Shown here in pieces: positions 1-6,975 of a stretch of 11,379 bases of DNA. The position numbers were made by a program, and so were the translations under genes. The stretch's first letter is position 1, and every line of letters begins with the position of its first letter. Source of the DNA: an uncultured Lachnospiraceae bacterium. Lineage in GTDB: Bacteria; Bacillota; Clostridia; Lachnospirales; Lachnospiraceae. Below the pieces are notes generated by a model. The model did no database searches. It saw only the letters and a list, made by a program, of their open reading frames with translations, and was not told where the DNA came from. The DNA lies in NCBI GenBank assembly GCA_902476645.1, contig CABSEG010000085.1:1-11379 (forward strand). Direction: 5' to 3'.

Positions 1-1269
1 TAGGCTTTTCCTCTTTTCTTTTTTAAAGTAAAACAGGGACATTCCAAAGTAAATCAGGCTCATCAGTATCATCAGCATCAGATAGCCCCAGGCCGCCCCA
101 GTGACTCCATACCCTCTTACCAGATGCGGTATCCCGATCCAGGCTGTCGCCGCAGTGACAATACAGCCCGCCAGACTGGCATATTGATGACGCATGATAA
201 TCAGCGCATATTGAAACATCAGATACAGGGCACTGAAAGCTCCTGCCAGCACCAGGATACACAACTCTTCCCGATACCCGGAAAGATCGGTCCTGTAGAT
301 AAAAGATAGCACAGGTATCCCCAACAGCCAGGCTCCACCCACACAAAGCAGAGTCACAGCCCCGATATAACATACCTGTTTTTGTAAAATCCCAAAAAAG
401 CGGGCAAATTCCCTGTTTTGAAAGCGCAGGGACAGGCTGGCCAACATGGGGTTTAATAAAAATCCCCCCAGCATGTTGATCACAAAGGCAGGCATATAAA
501 TGATATTAAAATAGGCCAGTTCCCTGGAACCCGACAGACGATCCACCGCATATTTCGAGGCATTATTGATGTACAAAACCAGGAACGAGTTAAAAAACAG
601 TGGCAGGCAGGCAAAAAACAACCGTCTTTGCTTTTCCAGATGAAAGCGTAACCGCAGCCGCTCATAAACGCCCACAAGACTGCCATCTATCACAGACACG
701 GAAGCCAGATAGACCAAAGTCATAGAGGCCAGAGCCAGGATCAGGTTCCTGCTTACGGCCAGGACCAGAGCAAAGGTTCCAAGAAAGAAAAGGGTTTCCC
801 AAAACATGGCTCTGGCGGCCGCGTCATATCGTTCCCTTTGCTGATAAAGGCCTTCCAGTACATCGGCAAACGCCTCTCCCACCTTAAAAATCAGCAAAAT
901 GGAAACTGCTGCCAGCTTCTCTCCCCGGAATTCTCCCGCAAACATCCACACGCCACCGGATATCCCCATAGCCAGGCATGTCAGAATCCGAAAGCAAAAA
1001 TAATCTTCAAAGCTGTACGTCTGCTTCACATCCGAGACCTGATAAGTTCTCACGTTAAAATATCCGATGGTCACAAGCTGTTGCCCCACTGACATGGCCA
1101 TGGTAAAAACCCCGGCCTCATAGGTCCCGCAAAAAAAAGTCGTAACCCAGAACATCAGAAAGGTGCTCATGGAATAAAGTCCCCCGGACAATACGCTCCA
1201 AAAATAGGTTTTCCTCAGCTGATTCTTCTGTTTTTCAGGTAAAAACAAATTTCTAATGATTTTCTTCAT
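1..1269 (-). CDS. Polysaccharide/teichoic-acid flippase, Wzx/TacF-like (3' end cut by window edge)
   Basis: This frame stays open for 423 codons from an ATG at 1269 to base 1, so the stop lies beyond the left edge. The product is strongly hydrophobic with repeated membrane segments (for example around residues 24-45, 90-110, 155-190, 215-235 and 310-330) and a basic N-terminus starting MKKIIRNLFLPEKQ. This fits the MOP-superfamily oligosaccharide flippases, which move undecaprenyl-linked repeat units across the membrane. The start overlaps the end of the upstream licD by 17 bp and has only a weak ribosome binding site (AGG about 11 nt upstream), so translation is probably coupled. In pneumococcus, tacF sits beside licD1/licD2 and exports choline-bearing teichoic acid chains. 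The same role is inferred here from position; the family assignment rests on hydrophobicity and general resemblance, since no short catalytic motif exists. Confidence 0.8.
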   Translation of the reverse strand, partial: MKKIIRNLFLPEKQKNQLRKTYFWSVLSGGLYSMSTFLMFWVTTFFCGTYEAGVFTMAMSVGQQLVTIGYFNVRTYQVSDVKQTYSFEDYFCFRILTCLAMGISGGVWMFAGEFRGEKLAAVSILLIFKVGEAFADVLEGLYQQRERYDAAARAMFWETLFFLGTFALVLAVSRNLILALASMTLVYLASVSVIDGSLVGVYERLRLRFHLEKQRRLFFACLPLFFNSFLVLYINNASKYAVDRLSGSRELAYFNIIYMPAFVINMLGGFLLNPMLASLSLRFQNREFARFFGILQKQVCYIGAVTLLCVGGAWLLGIPVLSFIYRTDLSGYREELCILVLAGAFSALYLMFQYALIIMRHQYASLAGCIVTAATAWIGIPHLVRGYGVTGAAWGYLMLMILMSLIYFGMSLFYFKKEKRKSL

Positions 1270-2095
1270 GGAACTTTAACCTGCCTGAATAATGGTTTAC
1301 TCGTTCTTCCTTGGGGGGAAGCTGCATATAGTCCCCGTAGGCATTGCAGAGAGCTTCATGGGTATGATGCAACATCTTCACCTTCAATCCTTCAAAGGTT
1401 CCCTCGCCCAGAGGATAGATGTCATCCCAGGTCAGCTTCCACCGTTCCGCGTCCAGATCATACAGCAGCGTATAAAGTCCCTTCTCCCCCTGATATTTCA
1501 GAGCCCATCGTCTTGCGCCCTCCAGAAAGATGGTTACTGGCACAGGCGTAAGCAGCACATGACCTACCAGGCAGAGCCCGCGTAAAAATCTCACCTTCCA
1601 GGATGAACCTGGCAGATAAGGTCTCGGAAGATTCTTTACCGTATAGAGCATATTAAAAAAACGAACTCCCAAAATCTGCCGTCTTCTCTTTCCGGGATCC
1701 CGGCTGACCGCGTCAAAAGGAAAGATGTCCATGCGTATTCCGTGTTGGTACCCCCAGAGACTTTCCTGTTCCGTTACATGAAGAGTTCCGGCAGCAGACA
1801 TCATCGTGTACATTCCAAAGCAGTTGCCCTGAAGAAAAGCAGAGGAAAGCACATAGCGATCCCCGATCTCTTTTGGCGCCACCTCCAGGAAGCGGTCGTA
1901 ATCTTCTCTCAGCATCCCAACGTCGATATCGTCATCCCAAGGGATAAATCCCTGATGGCGTACAGCTCCAAGCGCAGTTCCCCAATGGACAAAGTAATCC
2001 AGCTCATATTTGTCGCAGATTCTGATAAACTCCTTCAGCACACCCCTGGCCACCTGTTTCACCCGCTCCAGATCATTTCCCTGATATTCCAGCAA
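1253..2095 (-). CDS. licD: LicD-family phosphocholine transferase (second of tandem pair)
   Basis: The product is 280 residues. The LicD signature is clear near the N-terminus: DYFVHWGTALGAVRH (about residues 33-47), then GFIPWDDDIDVGM (about 49-61). The acidic DDDID cluster is the expected metal-binding, nucleotidyltransferase-like catalytic site. Members of the family transfer phosphocholine from CDP-choline, or similar groups, to sugars of surface polymers at the cytoplasmic membrane face. A hydrophobic stretch around residues 170-190 could help it sit on the membrane. The start is a TTG at 2095: no ATG occurs before the catalytic motif, and AAGGAGG lies 9 nt upstream. It overlaps the preceding licD by 23 bp and the following flippase by 17 bp, so the three genes form one operon. 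The exact acceptor sugar cannot be read from the sequence. Confidence 0.93.
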   Translation of the reverse strand: MLEYQGNDLERVKQVARGVLKEFIRICDKYELDYFVHWGTALGAVRHQGFIPWDDDIDVGMLREDYDRFLEVAPKEIGDRYVLSSAFLQGNCFGMYTMMSAAGTLHVTEQESLWGYQHGIRMDIFPFDAVSRDPGKRRRQILGVRFFNMLYTVKNLPRPYLPGSSWKVRFLRGLCLVGHVLLTPVPVTIFLEGARRWALKYQGEKGLYTLLYDLDAERWKLTWDDIYPLGEGTFEGLKVKMLHHTHEALCNAYGDYMQLPPKEERVNHYSGRLKFHEENH

Positions 2096-2960
2096 AGTCC
2101 TCTACCTCCTTATAGGGCCCAAGATCAAATTCCGCCGGGGGATGATTATGTCTCTTCTCCGGAGGCGGCAGGGTCATATAGTCCCCGTAGCGAAGCTTCA
2201 GATATTCCTCTACTTTTCCCGGAAATCGCATGGGAACTCCGTTAAAATCCAGAATCTGTGTGGGAAAAATGTGCTCCTTGCGAATAATGCTGGTAAAGGG
2301 GGTAGGATCAAAAAAATAGGCGACCCGTTGGGTCTTTTCCTCCCTATAGGAAGAAGCAGCCTCCATGGCCTTCCGGTACAGAAATTCCGGAGAAACGTGC
2401 AGGATACACAAAACATAATGGGCCAGAACACAAGCTGCCAATACCAGAGAAGCTTTCCATCCCTTCAGATACAGCACCGGTCTGGAGATGTTTCGCAAAA
2501 TCAGAAGCTTTCCGTAAAACCATGCCCGATACCCCTGCCTCCTCATGGCAGCTTCCTGATCTGCAATATTGTCGAAACAGTACAAATCCAGAAACACCCC
2601 CAGTTCACAGTCCAGATCCTTGAAACACTCTTCCTTAAATTTGGTTTTTCGAAGCATCCATCTGGTGGTGGGAAGGGGGTAATTTTTGTCTGTCTGTCCA
2701 TTGACTACCCGATAGATATCCGACTTATAATCCCTGGCTGCCTCTAAAAACCGGTCATAGTTTTCCCTTGTCATCCCTACGTCGATGTCATCATCCCATG
2801 GAATAAAACCTCCGTGGCGCACAGCTCCAATGGCAGTCCCCCCAACCCCGAAATAATCAATATTTTCTGACTCGCAAAGTTCAATGAAATCCTTTAGCAT
2901 CATCAGCAAAAGTCTCTGCAGACGTTTTAACGTATCCTCATCATATTCCCGGTAAAGCAT
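2073..2960 (-). CDS. licD: LicD-family phosphocholine transferase (first of tandem pair)
   Basis: The product is 295 residues and carries the same signature as its downstream partner: DYFGVGGTAIGAVRHGGF (about residues 35-52), then IPWDDDIDVGMTRENYDRF, with the acidic cluster at 56-60. The two products match closely around this motif and diverge later, as expected of old paralogues with different acceptor or linkage specificity. In pneumococcus LicD1 and LicD2 decorate two positions of each teichoic acid repeat, and a similar division of labour is inferred here. A hydrophobic segment lies around residues 170-190. The ATG at 2960 directly follows a purine-rich GGGGGAGAGGG stretch. This is the first gene of the licD-licD-flippase operon and has its own promoter at 3002-3030, diverging from the Pce-like gene. 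The family is certain; the substrate is inferred from context. Confidence 0.94.
   Translation of the reverse strand: MLYREYDEDTLKRLQRLLLMMLKDFIELCESENIDYFGVGGTAIGAVRHGGFIPWDDDIDVGMTRENYDRFLEAARDYKSDIYRVVNGQTDKNYPLPTTRWMLRKTKFKEECFKDLDCELGVFLDLYCFDNIADQEAAMRRQGYRAWFYGKLLILRNISRPVLYLKGWKASLVLAACVLAHYVLCILHVSPEFLYRKAMEAASSYREEKTQRVAYFFDPTPFTSIIRKEHIFPTQILDFNGVPMRFPGKVEEYLKLRYGDYMTLPPPEKRHNHPPAEFDLGPYKEVEDFAGISGK
2105..2111 (-). promoter_or_regulatory. Strong ribosome binding site fixing a TTG start
   Basis: The minus strand reads AAGGAGG, followed by 9 nt and then TTG at 2095. The site lies inside the 3' end of the upstream licD reading frame. It decides the start of the downstream licD, which has no usable ATG before its catalytic motif. 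Confidence 0.8.
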
Positions 2961-3001
2961 CCCTCTCCCCCGTTTTTCAGTATCCTCTGCGTTTTTCTGC
3001 T

Positions 3002-3030
3002 ATCATAACATTTTTTCATTTCCAAGGCAA
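3002..3030 (-). promoter_or_regulatory. Sigma-A promoter for the licD-licD-flippase operon
   Basis: On the minus strand the -35 is TTGCCT (3025-3030) and the -10 is TATGAT (3002-3007), with a 17-bp spacer. This predicts a short leader of about 35 nt before the ATG at 2960. Confidence 0.65.
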
Positions 3031-3080
3031 CCCGTACGCAAAGAATTCTCCCGAATTATGGCTTCCCCTGTATCTTTTCG

Positions 3081-3109
3081 TTGCGCCCCCCTTCTATTTC
3101 CGTTATAAT
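3081..3109 (+). promoter_or_regulatory. Sigma-A promoter for the Pce-like gene
   Basis: The -35 is TTGCGC (3081-3086) and the -10 is a perfect TATAAT (3104-3109), with a 17-bp spacer. AAGGGG at 3134-3139 stands 8 nt before the ATG at 3148. The promoter diverges from the licD promoter about 50 bp away, so one intergenic region starts both the attaching and the removing genes. Confidence 0.7.
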
Positions 3110-3147
3110 AAGTCCTATATTTATTTGATAGATAAGGGGTATTACTT

Positions 3148-4728
3148 ATGAAAAGATGGACAATGTTTACTTGCTATATCCTGCTGTTTTTTCTTCTTTG
3201 GGCCTGGTGCGATGCTGATTCCATGGCCGCCGGGGGCAAAACTCGTATTCATTTTATCTGCCTGGGAGGCAGTTCCGACGCCATCCTGCTTGAGAGCAAC
3301 GGACATTTTGGGATGGTAGATTCCGGCGAGGATACGGACTATCCGGACGGCTTGGACTCCCGCTACCCTTTTCGTTCCGGCATCGTCACCGGAGAGGGAT
3401 ATGAGCAGACCGTGATCCGCTATCTGAAAAAATTAGGCGTCAAAAAGTTGGATTTTTATATTGGCACACATGCCCACAGCGATCATATTGGCAGCGGTGA
3501 TGAAATTCTGGAAGTCTTTCCCACTAAACGACTGTATCTTCGCAAATACAGCGATGAAAATATTTCTAATCCCTATGCCCTCTGGGATAATCAGTATTGT
3601 TACGATACTCTGGTGGCCGCCGCTAAAAAACATGGTACCAAGATTATTCAAAATTTTTCCAAAAAATCAAATCGCATCATCCGCCTGGGGGATATGGAAA
3701 TTGAGATTATGAATGAAAAGATCCGCAAAAATGCTTCCGGGCAGCCGATTCCCCAGAAGGATGACAACAACAACTCCCTGGGAGTAAAAGTAACCGCCTA
3801 CGGAAAAACCGCATTTCTGGGTGGGGATATGAACAATTCTTCCCCGGAACGGGATGAATCCAAAATCGCCCGACAGCTAAAAAGTGTAGATTTGCTGAAG
3901 CTTAACCATCACGGATACTCCGGCTCTAATTCCAACTCCTACTTAAAGAAGTTAAAGCCAGACTATGCTGTGGTGACTGGTCCTGTCTCCAATTTAGCTT
4001 CAGGGACTTTAAATACCTTAAACAGGCTAAACACCCAGTTATACTCTACTCACAATCAGCCGTCCGGCTCTGCCGTAATTGCTGTCTTTCACAAGAAGAC
4101 AAAAAACTTAACGGTGACGGCTCCCGGCAACCTGACCTTAAGGAAAAAAGGAACCAAGACAGCCTTTTATACGGCTTCCAACAAACGATACCGCGAAAAA
4201 ACCGGCTGGTTCTATTATCAGTCCCATTATTACTATCTGCTGAAAAACGGCTACGTGAAACGAAACAGCTGGATGCAGTCCGGCAACGACTGGTATTATC
4301 TGAACGCCAGAGGAGAAATGATCACAGATGCCACCAGAATCAAAGGCGTTCCCTATGCGTTTTACTCTAACGGACAGCTTTCCTCCGGTGGGTGGACACA
4401 GGGAACCACTTGGCGCTCCTATGCAAAGCCAAATGGCAAAGCCTATACCGGACTGCAAAAGATCGGCAAAAGAACCTACTTCTTTGATTCCAATGGGCGT
4501 ATGCAAACCGGACTGGTCACCTACAAGAAAAAAACCTACTATTTTCAGAAAAACGGTGCCATGATTAAAAATGCCACCGTCCAGGTAGATGGATATCGCT
4601 ACACATTCTCTAAAAATGGCGTCTGTACCGAGAAGATGCCTGTAAATCCATCCGCGCCTCCTGCCTTAGAAAAGCCAGAAGACCCCATCTTCTCCCCCAC
4701 CGATCCCAATGCGCCACTCATGGAATAA
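3148..4728 (+). CDS. pce: Secreted phosphorylcholine esterase-like metallohydrolase with wall-binding repeats (Pce/CbpE-like)
   Basis: The product is 526 residues. A hydrophobic signal segment covers residues 6-20. The metallo-beta-lactamase domain (about 31-330) shows the zinc motif HAHSDH (108-113), GGDMNN with D227, and the late metal ligand in LNHHG (H254/H255). The spacing and several blocks resemble pneumococcal Pce as I recall it: SDAILLESNGHF (43-54), PDGLDSRYPFR, KYSDENIS, LWDNQY and DDNNNSLG. Pce removes phosphocholine from teichoic acid ends at the cell surface. About seven aromatic wall/choline-binding repeats follow (353-493; YYYLLKNG, DWYYLNARGE, TYFFDSNGRM, TYYFQKNGAM), then a proline-rich tail. 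Cys21 lacks a good lipobox, so it is probably not a lipoprotein. It diverges from the licD operon and converges on the amidase. A ComEC-like MBL hydrolase is the fallback annotation, but the neighbourhood and sequence blocks favour the esterase. Confidence 0.88.
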   Translation: MKRWTMFTCYILLFFLLWAWCDADSMAAGGKTRIHFICLGGSSDAILLESNGHFGMVDSGEDTDYPDGLDSRYPFRSGIVTGEGYEQTVIRYLKKLGVKKLDFYIGTHAHSDHIGSGDEILEVFPTKRLYLRKYSDENISNPYALWDNQYCYDTLVAAAKKHGTKIIQNFSKKSNRIIRLGDMEIEIMNEKIRKNASGQPIPQKDDNNNSLGVKVTAYGKTAFLGGDMNNSSPERDESKIARQLKSVDLLKLNHHGYSGSNSNSYLKKLKPDYAVVTGPVSNLASGTLNTLNRLNTQLYSTHNQPSGSAVIAVFHKKTKNLTVTAPGNLTLRKKGTKTAFYTASNKRYREKTGWFYYQSHYYYLLKNGYVKRNSWMQSGNDWYYLNARGEMITDATRIKGVPYAFYSNGQLSSGGWTQGTTWRSYAKPNGKAYTGLQKIGKRTYFFDSNGRMQTGLVTYKKKTYYFQKNGAMIKNATVQVDGYRYTFSKNGVCTEKMPVNPSAPPALEKPEDPIFSPTDPNAPLME

Positions 4729-4730
4729 AC

Positions 4731-4777
4731 AAAAGCATCTCATCTCTCACCATATGGTTGAGAATGAGATGCTTTTT
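4731..4777. terminator. Bidirectional Rho-independent terminator
   Basis: A long hairpin spans 4735-4772. Its outer arms GCATCTCAT and ATGAGATGC pair perfectly, the middle is imperfect, and an ACCA/TGGT pairing closes the tip. AAAA stands before it and TTTTT (4773-4777) after it, so it can end transcription in both directions. It sits between the stops of the convergent Pce-like and amidase genes. Confidence 0.88.
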
Positions 4778-4794
4778 GGATACCATGCTAGCTT

Positions 4795-6855
4795 TTATTT
4801 TTTCTTTACTTTCTTGTTCAGGCAAGCCCCGCTTGCGTCAAAGCGATACTTCTTTCCCTTGATTTTTCTTGTGGTATTGGCAAACATTACGCCTTTCTTG
4901 CCCAAATAGTAATATTTCTTCTTGCTCTTTACCCATTTGCGCTTCACCATACGACCGGTTTTCTTGCTGATATAATACCACTTTTTCCCTCTTTTCTGCC
5001 ATCCCACTTTTTCACTTCCGTTAGGTCTAAAGTAATATCGATCCCCATCTATGGTCTGCCAGCCTGTTTTCATAACGCCTTTGGGGCCAAAATAATACCA
5101 TTTTCCATCAATCTTGTGGAAGCCCGTGGCAGCTTCATAGGTTCCCGGCTGAAAATAGTACCACTTGTTCTTCTTGATTTCTCTCCATCCGGTCTGTAAA
5201 ACGCCCTTTTTATTGGCATAGTAGCGGGCTCCTCCCTTACCTTTGAAAAAGCCCTTCATTAACCAGCCTTTCTTGTTGAAATAATAGTGCTTTTTACCGA
5301 TCTTCGTTAAAAACTTAGACATAACGCCGTCTGGCTGGAAATAGTAACGGCTAATCTCCAGATTCTGCCAACCGGTCACCCGGTAGCTGTCACTTCCAAA
5401 ATAATAAACTTCTCCGTCTATGATGTTAAATCCCTGCATCCTGGTGTTGTCTGTCTGAAGATAATACCACTTTCCATTTTCCTGCTTCCATCCATAACTG
5501 GTCTGGGACAGGGGCACATCACTGCCTTCCTTCTTTTGCAACCCATAGTAACGGGCCAGAGCAGTAGCATCGGCCACTCCTAATTTTTTTAAACTCTCCT
5601 CGCTTTTCAGGTAGGTAGCCGCGTCTGTGGGATTATTTACAAATGCGTGTTCCACAATGATTCCAGGCACCTGATAAAGAATCCCATGGCGCACGATGGC
5701 ATAATAGTCTGCCAATTTTCCATTAGGATAGGTATTTCCAGTCTGAGATAGAGTCTTAATCAACCCATTGTTTTTCAGACCCAGTTTACTAAGCTCTTCC
5801 AAAATGATGCCGGACAGATCCCACCCTTGCTGAGCAATTCCCTTACGATAATTGCCACTGGCCACAAAAACCAAGGAGCCTGTGGCCGTGTCCTTTTCTT
5901 TGGACGTGGAATTGATATGCTGGCTTACGATCACAGACGCTCCCAGGTCTGCAGCAAACTTTACCCTGGACTCTAAACCTACCGCCACATCAGAGTCCCT
6001 GGTCAGATAGACTTTCACCCCTTCGTACGTTTCCAGCTCTGCCTTGGTATACTGGGAAATCTTCAGATTAATGTCCTTTTCTATGTAATCCACGCCTTTC
6101 CAGGTTCTGACTGCCCCCGGATCACTGCCTCCGTGTCCCGGGTCCAAAACAATAATCACATCTTGACTCCCATCTGTGGGCTGTGTCACCGTGGCCTCCG
6201 TTTGGGACTGTGCCTCTCCTGATCTGGCCATTCTGGTTGCTTCCTGATCCTTTGCTTCCTCTACCTGGGCCTGGGCCTGTTCCAGTGCTCCGGCTATCCC
6301 ATCTGCCTCCTGCACCGTTACACCCTCCACCATCTGATTCTCCGGTTCCGAATCATACCTGGATTCCCGGTCAATCTCCTGGTGTTCCCCTTCGGATAAA
6401 GTCTCTGGCTTCTTTTCTTCCACCTGAGTATCTTTTTCGTTTAAAAATTCCTGAAGATCCAGATGGTATTCCCGATCCTCCACGGTAACCTGCAAATCCA
6501 GCAGTTCCTCCCGGGTCATCGCAACGCCTTCCCCCACAAACACCGCATAACCTTCCTGAAGCTCATCTGCTTCCAGCAGCATGGTTTCGCCGTTTTCTGC
6601 CTTCCAGGTCAAAGCCGCATCGGTCAAGGACCGCCCTTCCAGCTCCAAAGACGCCACCAGAACCTGCCCACGGGTTTCTGCCTGCTCCTTTGGCGTCAAA
6701 TAAAGATAATTCAAGGCAGGCTCCTTCTGCTCCTCCGTAGGCTGAGTTTCTTCTGATTGTTGTCCCTGGTCTGCCAGGGCCCTATCTGCCGGTACTGCTC
6801 CCAGCACCAGCGCTCCGGCCAACAGCCAGACTGTCATGCTTTTCCATTTCATCAT
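4795..6855 (-). CDS. Secreted N-acetylmuramoyl-L-alanine amidase (Amidase_3) with 11 wall/choline-binding repeats
   Basis: The product is 686 residues from the ATG at 6855, which has AAGGGG 9 nt upstream and opens directly into a signal peptide (MMKWKSMTVWLLAGALVLGA...). A GTG frame extends to 6891 but would put 12 extra residues before the signal peptide. Residues about 45-145 form an uncharacterised domain, and 146-230 form an acidic, Glu/Gln-rich linker. The Amidase_3 domain (233-440) has the zinc residues H241 (LDPGHGGSDPGA), E259 (YIEKDINL) and H313 (VSQHINS), plus the catalytic E402 (IVEHAFVNN). This domain cuts the bond between muramic acid and the stem peptide. About 11 repeats (455-678) of the GW...WYYF...G.M type follow, unusually rich in lysine. 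It works outside the cell, in wall remodelling or daughter-cell separation, probably anchored on phosphocholine. It may also be reached by read-through from the transporter gene. Confidence 0.93.
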   Translation of the reverse strand: MMKWKSMTVWLLAGALVLGAVPADRALADQGQQSEETQPTEEQKEPALNYLYLTPKEQAETRGQVLVASLELEGRSLTDAALTWKAENGETMLLEADELQEGYAVFVGEGVAMTREELLDLQVTVEDREYHLDLQEFLNEKDTQVEEKKPETLSEGEHQEIDRESRYDSEPENQMVEGVTVQEADGIAGALEQAQAQVEEAKDQEATRMARSGEAQSQTEATVTQPTDGSQDVIIVLDPGHGGSDPGAVRTWKGVDYIEKDINLKISQYTKAELETYEGVKVYLTRDSDVAVGLESRVKFAADLGASVIVSQHINSTSKEKDTATGSLVFVASGNYRKGIAQQGWDLSGIILEELSKLGLKNNGLIKTLSQTGNTYPNGKLADYYAIVRHGILYQVPGIIVEHAFVNNPTDAATYLKSEESLKKLGVADATALARYYGLQKKEGSDVPLSQTSYGWKQENGKWYYLQTDNTRMQGFNIIDGEVYYFGSDSYRVTGWQNLEISRYYFQPDGVMSKFLTKIGKKHYYFNKKGWLMKGFFKGKGGARYYANKKGVLQTGWREIKKNKWYYFQPGTYEAATGFHKIDGKWYYFGPKGVMKTGWQTIDGDRYYFRPNGSEKVGWQKRGKKWYYISKKTGRMVKRKWVKSKKKYYYLGKKGVMFANTTRKIKGKKYRFDASGACLNKKVKKK

Positions 6856-6920
6856 GTTTCTATTCCCCTTATCGTATTCTATTCTTTTCACATCTGGTTT
6901 CAGATATGTCTCTGCCTTTG

Positions 6921-6949
6921 ATTATACTGGAACGGGAAACAATCGTCAA
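6921..6949 (-). promoter_or_regulatory. Strong sigma-A promoter for the amidase
   Basis: On the minus strand the -35 is TTGACG (6944-6949) and the -10 is TATAAT (6921-6926), with a 17-bp spacer. This is 11 of 12 matches to consensus and gives a leader of about 60 nt to the ATG at 6855. No terminator hairpin separates it from the transporter gene, so the amidase probably has both its own promoter and read-through. Confidence 0.8.
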
Positions 6950-6975
6950 TAAATTATTACATACTTATTACATTT

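Noticed and set aside
23..686. Open frames of 116 and 68 codons on the minus strand (23-373 and 480-686)
   Set aside because: They lie in other frames within the flippase, whose continuous 423-codon membrane-protein frame explains the region.
1742..2747. Antisense open frames of 167 and 201 codons opposite the licD genes
   Set aside because: No ribosome binding site or recognisable domain, and both are covered by licD frames with strong motifs. They are shadow frames.
3205..3213. Lipoprotein signal at Cys21 of the Pce-like protein
   Set aside because: The residues before the Cys (WAW) do not fit a lipobox; ordinary signal-peptide cleavage near residues 25-30 is more likely.
4795..6855. Phage endolysin or prophage remnant
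   Set aside because: The protein has a signal peptide and its own promoter, no holin or other phage gene is near, and it sits within a metabolic and surface gene group.
6856..6891. GTG start adding 12 residues to the amidase
   Set aside because: The AAGGGG site lies inside this extension, and the signal peptide begins directly at the ATG at 6855.
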